Source: Actinomycetospora soli
GTDB lineage: Bacteria > Actinomycetota > Actinomycetes > Mycobacteriales > Pseudonocardiaceae
Reading direction: 5' to 3'
DNA length: 64,000 nt
Assembly: GCF_021026295.1 (NCBI RefSeq)
Contig: NZ_JAJNDA010000008.1
Location: 124,001-188,000, forward strand
The notes under the pieces: generated by a model
The model's database searches: none
What the model was told of the DNA's origin: nothing
What the model saw: the letters and a program-made list of their open reading frames with translations, nothing else
Program-made: the position numbers and the translations under genes
Shown here: positions 44,470 through 52,438 of the stretch, piece after piece
Layout of the letters: each line of letters begins with the position of its first letter
How positions within the stretch are numbered: the first letter of the stretch is position 1

Positions 44470-44933
44470 CGCGCTGGACCGCGCGCGTCCGGGCCGACCG
44501 GGACCACTACGAGCTGGTGCGCGCGAGGGAGGACGGGTCGGCGCCGGTGCCGGAGTTCCCGCGCGAGCCGCGGGAGTTCACCGTCGAGCTGACGGGCGAG
44601 CAGGTGGCGATCGGGCGCCGGCCGGTGGCCGACGAGGCCGGCGCCGCGGACCGGGCCGGCCCCGCCCCGTCGCCGGACGACCCCGGCATCGACCTGACCG
44701 GTCCGCCGCGCGACCCGGGCGTCTCGCACCTGCACGCGGTGCTGCTGTCGGTGGGCGAGGACCGCTGGGTGGTCCTCGACGCCGGGTCCACCAACGGCAC
44801 CACGGTGAACTACGGCGCCGAGGCGCTGACCCCGGGCACGCCGGTGCCGCTGTCCTCGGGGGACACGATCCACGTCGGCGCGTGGACCACGATCACCGTC
44901 CGGCGACGGGACGACGCAGCGGATCGAGCCTGA
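44466..44933 (+). CDS. FHA domain protein
   Basis: A 155-residue phosphothreonine-binding protein. The N-terminal ~45 residues are charged; the FHA domain shows QVAIGRRPV (the GR motif), DPGVSHLHAVLLS (SxxH), WVVLDAGSTNGTTVNYG (STNG), and SGDTIHVGAWTTITV. It therefore reads Thr phosphorylation. The GTG overlaps the PP2C stop. Trio logic: a kinase or pseudokinase, a phosphatase and a phosphopeptide reader in one operon. Its last 41 bases overlap the convergent GtrA gene. Confidence 0.88.
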   Translation: MTRWTARVRADRDHYELVRAREDGSAPVPEFPREPREFTVELTGEQVAIGRRPVADEAGAADRAGPAPSPDDPGIDLTGPPRDPGVSHLHAVLLSVGEDRWVVLDAGSTNGTTVNYGAEALTPGTPVPLSSGDTIHVGAWTTITVRRRDDAADRA

Positions 44934-45393
44934 GCCGCAGGGTCGCCGGGTCGGCCTCCGCGAACGGGACGGGCTCCGGGAACGGGGCGACCGTGGTGGC
45001 CGGGGCGGGCGGCACCGTGCGCCGCTGACCCCGCGCGAGGACGAAGCGCGCGGCGAGGAAGCTCGCCGGTACCGCGGCGACGGACGCGGCGAGCGGGGCG
45101 ATGCGTTCGTCCACCCCGAGGGTCACGAGCGCGACGACGCCGACCGTGGTCGCGGCGATGTTCACCGCCTGGGACGCCGGGTAGAGCACGAACCGCCGCC
45201 ACGACGGGCGGAGCCGGAAGGTGAAGCGGCAGTTCAGGAAGAACGAGACGACCATGGCGACGCCGAGCCCGAGGACGTGGGCGGTCAGGTAGCCGACCTC
45301 GCCGAGGGCGAGCAGGTAGACCGCGTAGTAGGTCGCCGCGTTGACCACGCCGACGAGGGCGTAGCGCACGAGGGCGGCGAGGGTCCTGGTCAT
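44893..45393 (-). CDS. GtrA-like membrane protein (Rv3789 type)
   Basis: A 166-residue protein with four helices: LVRYALVGVVNAATYYAVYL, LTAHVLGLGVAMVVSFFLNC, NIAATTVGVVALVTLGV, and SVAAVPASFLAARFVLA, with the GtrA pair FFLNCRFTFR. In mycobacteria Rv3789 lies near the dprE-aftA-emb genes and has been linked to decaprenyl-phosphoarabinose handling or GlfT1 anchoring. A Pro-rich C-terminal tail (~125-166) is extra. ATG at 45393, 32 bases after the UbiA-type gene stop on the same strand, so likely co-transcribed. The 3' end overlaps the FHA gene. Confidence 0.85.
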   Translation of the reverse strand: MTRTLAALVRYALVGVVNAATYYAVYLLALGEVGYLTAHVLGLGVAMVVSFFLNCRFTFRLRPSWRRFVLYPASQAVNIAATTVGVVALVTLGVDERIAPLAASVAAVPASFLAARFVLARGQRRTVPPAPATTVAPFPEPVPFAEADPATLRLRLDPLRRPVAGR

Positions 45394-45425
45394 GTCGCCG
45401 TGTCCGTACCCGCGGCGCGCACGGT

Positions 45426-46469
45426 TCAGTGCACGGCCGAGGTGGACACCGCGAGGAAGAGCAGGACCGCCCAGGCGAGGCCGAGCACCTGGAGCACCCG
45501 GTCGTTGATGACGATCTCCTCGGGCTCCCCGCCGTTGCCGCCGTCGACGTCGACCGCGTAGCGCAGGATCGCCACCACGAAAGGCACCACCGAGATGATC
45601 GCCCACATGCTCGGCGGGGTCGGCAGGGCGTTGCGGACCGGCTGCACGCCGATCTGGAAGGCCCACAGCGAGTACGCCAGGATCACGATCGTCGCCGACA
45701 GCGACCACACGAACCGCAGGTACGAGGCGGAGTAGCGCTCCAACGACTTGCGGATCTTCGCGCCGGTGCGCTCGGCGAGCCGCATCTCCGCGTACCGCTT
45801 GCCCGAGGCCATGAACAGCGAGCCGAACGCCATCGTCAGCAGGAACCACGGCGAGAGGTACAGCGACGCGGCCGCACCACCGGCAATCGCGCGCATGAGG
45901 AAGCCGGAGCTGACGATGCACACGTCGATGACCGGCTCGTGCTTGAGCCACAGGCAGTACGCCAGCTGGACGACCACGTAGACGATCACGACGATCGCCA
46001 GGTTCAGCGTGGCGATGAAGCTCAGCGCGATCGCGCCGGCGAACAGCACCACCGCGGTCCCGTAGGCCACCGCGGGCGGGACGATCCCGGCCGCGATCGG
46101 GCGGAAGCGCTTCTTCGGGTGCGCCCGGTCGGCCTCGACGTCGCGGGCGTCGTTGACGAGGTACACCCCGGACGCGGCGAGCGAGAACGCCGCGAACGCG
46201 ACGAGGACCTGGACCCAGACCGAGCCCTCGCCGAGCCGGCCCGCGGCGAACGGCGCGGCGAAGACGAGGACGTTCTTGACCCACTGCTTGGGCCGCATCG
46301 TCTTGAGCAGCCCCAGCGGCATCGCCAGCGGGCCGGTGCGCCGGACCGGGACGGCGGTGTCCTCCGGCGCGTCCTCGGGCTCGCGGTTCTCCTCGAGGAC
46401 GGCCTCGACGGCCTCCTCGGGCTCGTCGGGACCCGCTCCGCTGCGCTGGGTGTCCTGCGAGGTGGTCAT
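45426..46469 (-). CDS. ubiA: decaprenyl-phosphate phosphoribosyltransferase (UbiA family)
   Basis: A 347-residue UbiA-fold enzyme (Rv3806c type) that transfers phosphoribose from PRPP to decaprenyl phosphate, the first lipid step to the arabinose donor. After an acidic cytoplasmic N-terminus (1-45) come MRPKQWVKNVLVFAAPF, then YLVNDARDVEADRAHPKKRF (~104-122, the NDxxD metal motif), YCLWLKHEPVIDV, and MASGKRYAEMRLAERTGA in the second half, with about nine helices. ATG at 46469; it overlaps the PAP2 stop upstream by 4 bases. The order PAP2, UbiA, GtrA is one operon. Confidence 0.94.
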   Translation of the reverse strand: MTTSQDTQRSGAGPDEPEEAVEAVLEENREPEDAPEDTAVPVRRTGPLAMPLGLLKTMRPKQWVKNVLVFAAPFAAGRLGEGSVWVQVLVAFAAFSLAASGVYLVNDARDVEADRAHPKKRFRPIAAGIVPPAVAYGTAVVLFAGAIALSFIATLNLAIVVIVYVVVQLAYCLWLKHEPVIDVCIVSSGFLMRAIAGGAAASLYLSPWFLLTMAFGSLFMASGKRYAEMRLAERTGAKIRKSLERYSASYLRFVWSLSATIVILAYSLWAFQIGVQPVRNALPTPPSMWAIISVVPFVVAILRYAVDVDGGNGGEPEEIVINDRVLQVLGLAWAVLLFLAVSTSAVH

Positions 46470-47020
46470 CGGGTCCTCCAGCGGCCCAGCCGGCCCCGCT
46501 CGATCACGCGGCGCGTCGCGAGGGCGCACGCGGCTCCGAGAGCGGTTCCGGCCAGCACGTCGGTCGGGTAGTGGACGCCCAGCACGAGGCGGGAGAGCGC
46601 CATCGCCGGGATCACGGCGGTGAGGGGCCCCTCGGCGCCGGAGCGCCGCAGCAGGCCGGCGTAGAGCACGACCGCCGCGGTGGTGGACGTGGCGTGCGAG
46701 GAGGGGAAGGACAGCCGGCTCGGGGTGCCGACGTGCACGGCGATCCGCGGGTCGTGCGGCCGACGCCGGCGGACCACCCGCTTCACCGCGATCGAGGCGC
46801 CGTGCGCCCCGGCCACGCCCACGGCGGCGGTGGCCCAGGTCCGACGACGGCTCGGGTCGAGCGCCGCTCCTGCGGCGCCGAGGGCGAGCCAGCCGGCGGC
46901 GTGCTCCCCGAAGAGGGACATCGCCCGCGCCGCGCGCACGACGGTGGGATGATCGATCCGACGCTGGACGGCGACCAGCAGGTCCGCCTCGTCGACTCCC
47001 CCGGGTGCCCGGTCGAGCAC
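46466..47020 (-). CDS. PAP2 superfamily phosphatase (Rv3807c type)
   Basis: A 184-residue membrane protein with the three PAP2 motifs: KRVVRRRRPHDPR (KxxxxxxRP), PSSHAT (PSGH type) and SRLVLGVHYPTDVLAG (SRxxxxxHxxxD). In mycobacteria the neighbouring PAP2 gene removes the 5-phosphate of decaprenyl-phosphoribose-5-phosphate in arabinose-donor synthesis, and the same role is likely here. The GTG at 47020 follows GAGGAGG. Coupled to ubiA downstream. The 131 bases upstream to the HAD gene stop contain the probable promoter. Confidence 0.9.
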   Translation of the reverse strand: MLDRAPGGVDEADLLVAVQRRIDHPTVVRAARAMSLFGEHAAGWLALGAAGAALDPSRRRTWATAAVGVAGAHGASIAVKRVVRRRRPHDPRIAVHVGTPSRLSFPSSHATSTTAAVVLYAGLLRRSGAEGPLTAVIPAMALSRLVLGVHYPTDVLAGTALGAACALATRRVIERGRLGRWRTR

Positions 47021-47151
47021 ACGTCCTCCTCAGGTCCGGGTCGAGCTCCGCTGCGCTGCGTCTCCCCGGCACAGCTCCGATGGCGATCCGATGCTACGCG
47101 GGCCTTGACACGCGCTCCCCACCGAGGCAGGACGCCCCGGCGTCGTCGAGA

Positions 47152-47943
47152 TCAGAACCAGCGCTCGAGGACCATCGCCACGCCGTCGTCGTCATGGTGG
47201 CCGGTGACCTCGTCCGCGAGCTCCGCGAGCTCGGGGTGCGCGTTGCCCATCGCCACGCCGTGCCCGGCCCAGCGCAGCATCGCGAGGTCGTTGGGCATGT
47301 CCCCGAACGCCACGACCTCCTCGGCCGGCACGCCGTGGTGCGCCGCCGCCAGGGCCAGTCCGTACGCCTTCGTGACGCCGGGGACCGAGCACTCGACGAG
47401 CCCCTTGCCCGTCGAGAACGTGACGTCGACGAGGCCGCCGAGCCCGGCGCGCACCGCGGCCGCCATCGCGTCGCTCGACATCCCCGGGTGCCGCGCGAGC
47501 ACCTTCACCGCGGGACGGGCGGCGAGGTCGCCCGTCGCGATCTCCACGTGGTCGGACCCCGGCCACGCGGGCCGGTAGCTCGGTTCGCAGCAGAACTCCG
47601 GGGCATCCACCCGCTCGACCGCGAGCCCGGCGCCGGGCAGCGCGGTGCGGAGCCGGTCGATCACCTCGCCGAGCGCGTCGACGTCGAGCTCCGCGGCCTC
47701 CACGACCCGTCGGCTGCCGGCGTCCCAGAGCACCGCCCCGTTGGCCGCGACGCACAGACCGCGGAGCCCGATCGCGTCGCACACCGGGTCGATCCAGCGC
47801 GGCGGGCGTCCGGTGGCGATGACGAGCGGCACCCCGGCCTCGGTCATGCGCTCCAGGACCCCCACCAACCGCGGGCCCGGCCGGTCGTCGGCACCGAGCA
47901 GGGTGCCGTCGACGTCGCTGGCGACCAGGCGGGGAGCTCTCAT
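47152..47943 (-). CDS. Cof-type HAD phosphatase (Rv3813c-like)
   Basis: A 263-residue HAD IIB hydrolase: VASDVDGTLLGADDRPGPRL (motif I DxDGT), VIATGRPPRW (motif II), a C2-type cap (~80-190) with CVAANGAVLW, and KAYGLALAAAHHGVPAEEVV followed by AFGDMPNDLAMLRWAG (motif IV GDxxND). It dephosphorylates small sugar phosphates or flavins; the substrate is unknown. The M. tuberculosis counterpart Rv3813c lies just beyond glf, so synteny supports the call. ATG at 47943, divergent from the HhH gene. Confidence 0.9.
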   Translation of the reverse strand: MRAPRLVASDVDGTLLGADDRPGPRLVGVLERMTEAGVPLVIATGRPPRWIDPVCDAIGLRGLCVAANGAVLWDAGSRRVVEAAELDVDALGEVIDRLRTALPGAGLAVERVDAPEFCCEPSYRPAWPGSDHVEIATGDLAARPAVKVLARHPGMSSDAMAAAVRAGLGGLVDVTFSTGKGLVECSVPGVTKAYGLALAAAHHGVPAEEVVAFGDMPNDLAMLRWAGHGVAMGNAHPELAELADEVTGHHDDDGVAMVLERWF

Positions 47944-47988
47944 GTCGGCGATTCTCCGCCGTCGGCGCGTCGCGCGCCCGAGCCCGGG

Positions 47989-47994
47989 TATGCC
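47989..47994 (+). promoter_or_regulatory. possible -10 element of the HhH gene, leaderless start
   Basis: TATGCC, 5 bases, ATG (48000). The string GGGTATGCC is the same as before the SRPBCC gene at 1402. There is no ribosome site. Confidence 0.35.
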
Positions 47995-47999
47995 GTTGG

Positions 48000-48632
48000 A
48001 TGAGCCACACGCAGACGGCCGCCCGGCTGCTGAAGGACGCGGGCGAGACCTTCGCCGCCGAGGCCGGCATCACGCTCGACGACAAGCCCGCCCCGCTCTA
48101 CCGGCTGCTCGTCCTCACCGTGCTGCTCTCCAGCCGGGTGCAGGCCAAGCTCGGCACGCGCGCGTGCGCCGAGCTCGTCGACTCCGACCTCGGGACGCCG
48201 GACAAGATGCGGGCGGCCACCCACCAGCAGGTCCACGACGCGCTGGACCGCGCGAAGTTCCTGTCCAAGGACCAGACCGCCGACGCCCTCGTCGACGGGG
48301 CCGCGCTCGTGGCCGACCGGTGGTCCGGCGACCTGCGGCGCCTGCGCACCGAGGCGGACGGCGACGCCGACCGGCTGGCCGAGCTGCTCCGCGAGGTCCC
48401 GCGCCTCGGCCCGGTCGGGGCCGACATCTTCCTCCGCGAGGTGCAGGCGGTGTGGCCGGAGTTCCGCCCGCACCTCGACGGCAAGGCCACCGACGGGGCC
48501 CGCGCGGTCGGGCTGCCGACCGACCCCGACGCCCTCGCGGGCCTGGTCGACGAGGCGGACCTGGCCCGGTTCGCGGCCGCGCTCGTGCGGGCGGCGCTGG
48601 ACGACGAGGTGGCCGGGCGGGTCTCGGCATGA
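48000..48632 (+). CDS. HhH-GPD-like endonuclease III superfamily protein
   Basis: A 210-residue helical protein: APLYRLLVLTVLLSSRVQAK, TPDKMRAATHQQVHDAL, EVPRLGPVGADIFLREVQAV (hairpin-like LGPVGA) and HLDGKATDGARAVGLP. It has the helical shape of endonuclease III-type DNA glycosylases, with LGPVGA where the HhH lies, but the catalytic Lys and iron-sulphur cysteines are not evident. It may bind damaged DNA or have lost activity. Starts at ATG 48000, divergent from the HAD gene. Confidence 0.75.
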   Translation: MSHTQTAARLLKDAGETFAAEAGITLDDKPAPLYRLLVLTVLLSSRVQAKLGTRACAELVDSDLGTPDKMRAATHQQVHDALDRAKFLSKDQTADALVDGAALVADRWSGDLRRLRTEADGDADRLAELLREVPRLGPVGADIFLREVQAVWPEFRPHLDGKATDGARAVGLPTDPDALAGLVDEADLARFAAALVRAALDDEVAGRVSA

Positions 48633-48704
48633 TCACGGTCTAGTCTCGCCCCGTACTCGCTCGTCCCCCGATCGGACGAGCGACCGGCGTGAGAGGCGGT
48701 CGCG

Positions 48705-49955
48705 GTGCTCCTCGACGAGGCCCGCAGGGAGCCCGGCAGGGCCCGACGTCCGGCGGTCGAGCTCGACCGCTCGGTCCCGGCGCTGCTGCTCAAGCTCGGC
48801 TCCTACCCGCTGCACCACGGCGGGCTCGGCGTGGTCCGCAGCCTCGGGCGCGCCGGCGTCGACGTGTACGCCGTCACCGAGGGGCCCTGGACGCCCGTCG
48901 CCTGCTCCCGGTACCTGCGCGGCCGGTTCACCTGGCCGACGACCGGGGGCGAGGACCCGTCCGAGCTCGCGGAGGGGCTGCACGCCCTCGCCCGCACGAT
49001 CGGGCGCCGGCCGGTGCTGGTGCCCACCGACGACGAGAGCGCCATCGCGATCGCCGAGCTCGGCGACGACCTCGCCGAGGACTTCCGCTTCGCGCGCTGC
49101 ACCGACCCGTCCCTGCCGCGCCGGGTGGCGAGCAAGGAGGGACTGGCCGAGGTCTGCGCGCGGCACGGCGTCCCGACCCCGGCCACCGTGGTGCCCACCT
49201 CGCGCGACGAGGTCGAGGCGTACGCGGCGCACGGCACGTTCCCGGTGGTGGTGAAGAGCCGGGCGCCCTTCGAGCGCCACCGGCACCCGTCGGTGCGCTC
49301 GACCACGGTCGTCGACACGCCCGACGAGCTGCGGGCGCTGGCCCGGGACTGGGACGACGAGCCCTGGGTGATCCTGCAGGAGTACCTCCCGCCGGAGGAC
49401 TCCGAGGACTGGGTGGTGCACGCCTGGACCGCGCCGGACTCCGCCGTCGTCCACACCGGGGTCAAGCTGCGCTCCTGGCCGCCCCACGCCGGGATCACGA
49501 CGGCGGGTCGGGCCCGGTGGAACGCCGAGCTCGCCGACCTCGCGACCCGCCTGTTCGCCGCGACCGGGTTCGCCGGGATCGCCGACCTCGACGTCCGGCG
49601 GGACCGGCGCGACGGCCGCTACAAGCTGGTGGACTTCAACCCGCGGGTGGGCGCGCAGTTCCGGCTCTTCGCCGACGACGCGGGCGTCGACGTGGTGCGC
49701 GCGCAGCACCTGGCCCTCACCGGCCGCCCGGTGCCGCGGTCGGAGGTCCCGGAGGGGCGGGCCTTCGTCGTCGAGGACTTCGACTACGCGGCCCGCGTCG
49801 CCTACCGCGGGCGGCGCACCGACGGCCCGGCCCCGGCCGGGCGGGTCCCGTCGACGGAGTACGGCTGGCTCGCGGCGGACGACCCGTTCCCGGTGCTGCC
49901 GATGCTCGCCGGGCGGGCCCGACCGGTCCTGGCCCGGGTCGCCGGACGGCGCTGA
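48705..49955 (+). CDS. ATP-grasp carboxylate-amine ligase-like protein
   Basis: A 416-residue ATP-grasp enzyme. The N-terminal pre-ATP domain shows LGSYPLHHGGLGVVRSLGRA and PTDDESAIAIAEL; then RRVASKEGLAEVCARHGVPT, FPVVVKSRAPFERH, WVILQEYLPPEDSEDWVVHA (hinge), and KLVDFNPRVGAQFRLF (metal and catalytic region). ATP-grasp proteins join a carboxylate to an amine through an acyl phosphate; neither partner is known. GTG at 48705 after GAGAGGCGGTCGCG. The convergent neighbour is the DUF350 gene of the yjf-like operon. Confidence 0.85.
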   Translation: MLLDEARREPGRARRPAVELDRSVPALLLKLGSYPLHHGGLGVVRSLGRAGVDVYAVTEGPWTPVACSRYLRGRFTWPTTGGEDPSELAEGLHALARTIGRRPVLVPTDDESAIAIAELGDDLAEDFRFARCTDPSLPRRVASKEGLAEVCARHGVPTPATVVPTSRDEVEAYAAHGTFPVVVKSRAPFERHRHPSVRSTTVVDTPDELRALARDWDDEPWVILQEYLPPEDSEDWVVHAWTAPDSAVVHTGVKLRSWPPHAGITTAGRARWNAELADLATRLFAATGFAGIADLDVRRDRRDGRYKLVDFNPRVGAQFRLFADDAGVDVVRAQHLALTGRPVPRSEVPEGRAFVVEDFDYAARVAYRGRRTDGPAPAGRVPSTEYGWLAADDPFPVLPMLAGRARPVLARVAGRR

Positions 49956-49970
49956 CGCGCGCCGGCTCCG

Positions 49971-50408
49971 TCAGATGATCGCGACCGCGACGACGAGGCC
50001 GAGCGCGACGTGCATCCCGGCGATCATCGCCGAGACCGACGTATAGCCCTCGTCGTGCAGGCAGGCCCCGACGTCGAGGCGCGAGACGAACTCGAGCCCG
50101 CGCACCGCGATCACCTGGGCGATGATCCCGACGAGGCCGAACACCAGGGTGTTGAGGATGCCGGTGAGGAAGCCGCCGCCGGAGACGTAGATGGCGGTGA
50201 CGACGATCAGCGCCATCGACACGAGGCCGGAGGCGGCGACGACGACGGCGTTCGGCCGGCCCTCGCGCACCAGCGCGCGCAGGTCGCCGGGCGTGGTCAG
50301 GTCGATCGCGAAGTAGCCGACGTACATCAGCACCGCGCCGATCACGGCGTAGATGGCGATCAGGCCGATGCCGGAGAGCAGGGTCGGGAAGAAGTCGGGC
50401 GTGAGCAC
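49971..50408 (-). CDS. DUF350 membrane protein (YjfL-like)
   Basis: A 145-residue protein with four helices in two repeats: TLLSGIGLIAIYAVIGAVLM, AVVVAASGLVSMALIVVTAI, GILNTLVFGLVGIIAQVIAV and SAMIAGMHVALGLVVAVAI. This is the DUF350 (YjfL/UPF0719) arrangement. GTG at 50408; a TTG at 50432 in frame is less likely. In enterobacteria DUF350 genes stand beside glutathionylspermidine-synthase-like and DUF1190 genes; here the same partners lie upstream with one extra gene between. Function in the family is unclear; a role at the membrane with polyamine-peptide conjugates is a guess. Confidence 0.87.
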   Translation of the reverse strand: MLTPDFFPTLLSGIGLIAIYAVIGAVLMYVGYFAIDLTTPGDLRALVREGRPNAVVVAASGLVSMALIVVTAIYVSGGGFLTGILNTLVFGLVGIIAQVIAVRGLEFVSRLDVGACLHDEGYTSVSAMIAGMHVALGLVVAVAII

Positions 50409-50453
50409 GCGGCCCCCAGACGGGTGGTCCAACCGGACGAAAGGGGCGCCAGA

Positions 50454-51257
50454 CTAGCGGGTCAGGCCGATCGGGTTGGGGACCGGCACGACGCTCCAGC
50501 ACGCCTCGGCGATCGGCGCCAGCAGCTCGGCCAGCCGCTCGGTGCGCTCCGGGCCCAGCGCCGCCCACGGTCCGGCCGCCGCCCGGTCGGTGGCGTCCTC
50601 GACGGCCTCGTGCAGCGCGGCCGCCTCGGCCGGCGAGTAGCGCGCGCGGGCCGCCTCCCACCCGTCGTCGGGCAGGCGTCGGCCGAGCCGCAGGTCGCGC
50701 TCCGGGGACTCGCCGGCGAGCACCTTGAGCACGTGCGAGTCCACCGGGGCGACGCCGTGCACCGTCAGCGCGGCGAGGTGCCCGTCGCCACGGTGCTCCC
50801 GCAGCGTGGTCGTGGCCTGCCACAGCGCCAGGTGCGGGTCGGCCGGGCGCGGCAGCGCACGGTTGGCCGCACCGAGGACGCGACCGGCGTCCTCGCAGGC
50901 CCGCGACGCCTCCCAGGCGAGGTCGGCGGCCTCGGTCACCCACCCGTCGTCGGGAAGGGCGGGCAGGTCGCGGAACGCCGCGTCGATGCCGCGCAGCCGG
51001 CGCTCGAGGGCGACCTCCGGGGTCACCGTGACGGTCTCGAGGGCGTCGGCGATGCGGTCGGGCGCGAAGCCGCCGAACGCCGCCGTGATCACCGGCGACG
51101 GCACCGACCCGAGCGGTGCCGCCCGCTGCGCGACGTACCGCGACCAGAACGAGGGCCCGAGGTCCTCGGTCGCCCGCAGCGAGCCCGGCGCGAAGTAGAT
51201 CAGCGCGTGGACGGGCTCGTAGAGCCGCCACATCCGCCGGGCGACGGGCTCGGGCAC
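50454..51257 (-). CDS. SCO6745-family helical protein
   Basis: A 267-residue soluble protein: VARRMWRLYEPVHALIYFAP at the N-terminus, FWSRYVAQRAAPLGSVPSPV, AAFGGFAPDRIADAL, and a mostly helical body ending SVVPVPNPIGLTR. I recognise the SCO6745 family pattern from actinobacteria, for which no function is established. GTG at 51257, one base after the GSP-synthase-like stop, so they are co-transcribed. It stands between that gene and DUF350, where enterobacterial operons have no counterpart. Confidence 0.78.
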   Translation of the reverse strand: MPEPVARRMWRLYEPVHALIYFAPGSLRATEDLGPSFWSRYVAQRAAPLGSVPSPVITAAFGGFAPDRIADALETVTVTPEVALERRLRGIDAAFRDLPALPDDGWVTEAADLAWEASRACEDAGRVLGAANRALPRPADPHLALWQATTTLREHRGDGHLAALTVHGVAPVDSHVLKVLAGESPERDLRLGRRLPDDGWEAARARYSPAEAAALHEAVEDATDRAAAGPWAALGPERTERLAELLAPIAEACWSVVPVPNPIGLTR

Positions 51258-51258
51258 G

Positions 51259-52425
51259 TCAGTCCGGGATCCGGTGCGGCACGAACGCCGCGCCGTTGTC
51301 GGTGACGAGGCCCGTCGACTCGCGGATGCCCATCCCGGCCGCCTCGTCGCCGACGATCCACGCCCCGAGCACGGGCCGGTAGCCGTCGAACTCGGGCAGC
51401 GGGTCGAACAGCTGGTAGACGAAGCCCTCCTCGCCGTACACCCCGCCGGTCTCGACGACGGGCTCCCCGGCGCCGGCGACGATCTGCACGTTCGCGCCCT
51501 CGCGGCCGAGCAGCGGCTTGCGGACGTACTCGGTGAGGAAGCCGGGGTCGCCCAGCGAGGCCGGGAGCAGGTTCGGGTGCCCCGGGTACATCTCCCACAG
51601 CACGGCGAGCAGCGCCTTGTTCGACAGCAGCGTCTTCCACAACGGCTCGACCCACTGGGTCTCCGGGAGGCTGCGGGTGACGTGCTTGCCGAAGTCGTCG
51701 CCGAGGATCCACTCCCAGGGGTAGAGCTTGCAGACGCAGCTCATCGGGGCCTCCTCGAGGTCGACGAACCGGTCCAGCGCGGAGTCCCAGCCGATCTGCT
51801 CGATCGCCAGGCCCACGGTGTCCAGCCCGGCCTCGGCGGCCGTCTCCTGGAGGTAGGCGGTGGTGACGTGGTCCTCGCCGGTGGTCTCGGCCTGCGACCA
51901 GCAGAAGTGCACGTCGCCGCGCGGGAGGTTCTCCGCGATGGCACCCCACTGCGCCACCAGCTTCTCGTGCAGGGAGTTCCACTGGTCCTGGTCGCCGTAG
52001 ACGTCCTTGAGCCAGTACCACTGGCAGATCGACGCCTCGAGCAGCGAGGTCGGGGTGTCGGCGTTGTACTCGAGCAGCTTCGCCGGCCCGGACCCGTCGT
52101 AGCGCAGGTCGAAGCGCCCGTACAGGTGCGGGTCGTGCCGCTTCCAGGAGTCGGCCACCTGGTCCCAGCACCACTCGGGCAGCGCGAAGTCGCGGAACCG
52201 CCCGGTCGTCACGACGTGGTCGACCGCCTCGAGACACATCGAGTGCAGCAGCTCGACGTCGGCCTCGAGGGAGAGGATCTCGGCCATGTCGAAGACGTAG
52301 TGCACGGACTCGTCCCAGTAGGGGCGGGTGCCGTTCGACGACGTGGCCGGCGTCCCGAAGACGAGCCCCTGCTCCTCGATCTTCTGGCGCCAGTCCGGGC
52401 GGGGGGTGGAGCGTTCGCGTCGCAC
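51259..52425 (-). CDS. glutathionylspermidine-synthase-like ATP-grasp protein (YgiC/YjfC type)
   Basis: A 388-residue protein of the GSP_synth family: WDESVHYVFDMAEILSLEAD, LRYDGSGPAKLLEYNADTPT, WNSLHEKLVAQWGAI, CKLYPWEWILGDDFGKHV, EPLWKTLLSNKALLAVLWEM and YVRKPLLGREGANVQI. It would ligate a carboxylate and an amine with ATP, but the substrates of stand-alone YgiC/YjfC proteins are not known to me, and actinobacteria use mycothiol rather than glutathione. GTG at 52425, 13 bases after the stop of the DUF1190-like gene. Cytoplasmic. Confidence 0.88.
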   Translation of the reverse strand: MRRERSTPRPDWRQKIEEQGLVFGTPATSSNGTRPYWDESVHYVFDMAEILSLEADVELLHSMCLEAVDHVVTTGRFRDFALPEWCWDQVADSWKRHDPHLYGRFDLRYDGSGPAKLLEYNADTPTSLLEASICQWYWLKDVYGDQDQWNSLHEKLVAQWGAIAENLPRGDVHFCWSQAETTGEDHVTTAYLQETAAEAGLDTVGLAIEQIGWDSALDRFVDLEEAPMSCVCKLYPWEWILGDDFGKHVTRSLPETQWVEPLWKTLLSNKALLAVLWEMYPGHPNLLPASLGDPGFLTEYVRKPLLGREGANVQIVAGAGEPVVETGGVYGEEGFVYQLFDPLPEFDGYRPVLGAWIVGDEAAGMGIRESTGLVTDNGAAFVPHRIPD

Positions 52426-52438
52426 GCGGGAGAGCCTC

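Noticed and set aside
48000-48632. Active endonuclease III
   Set aside because: The iron-sulphur cysteines and the catalytic lysine in the HhH are not evident, so only the superfamily is stated.
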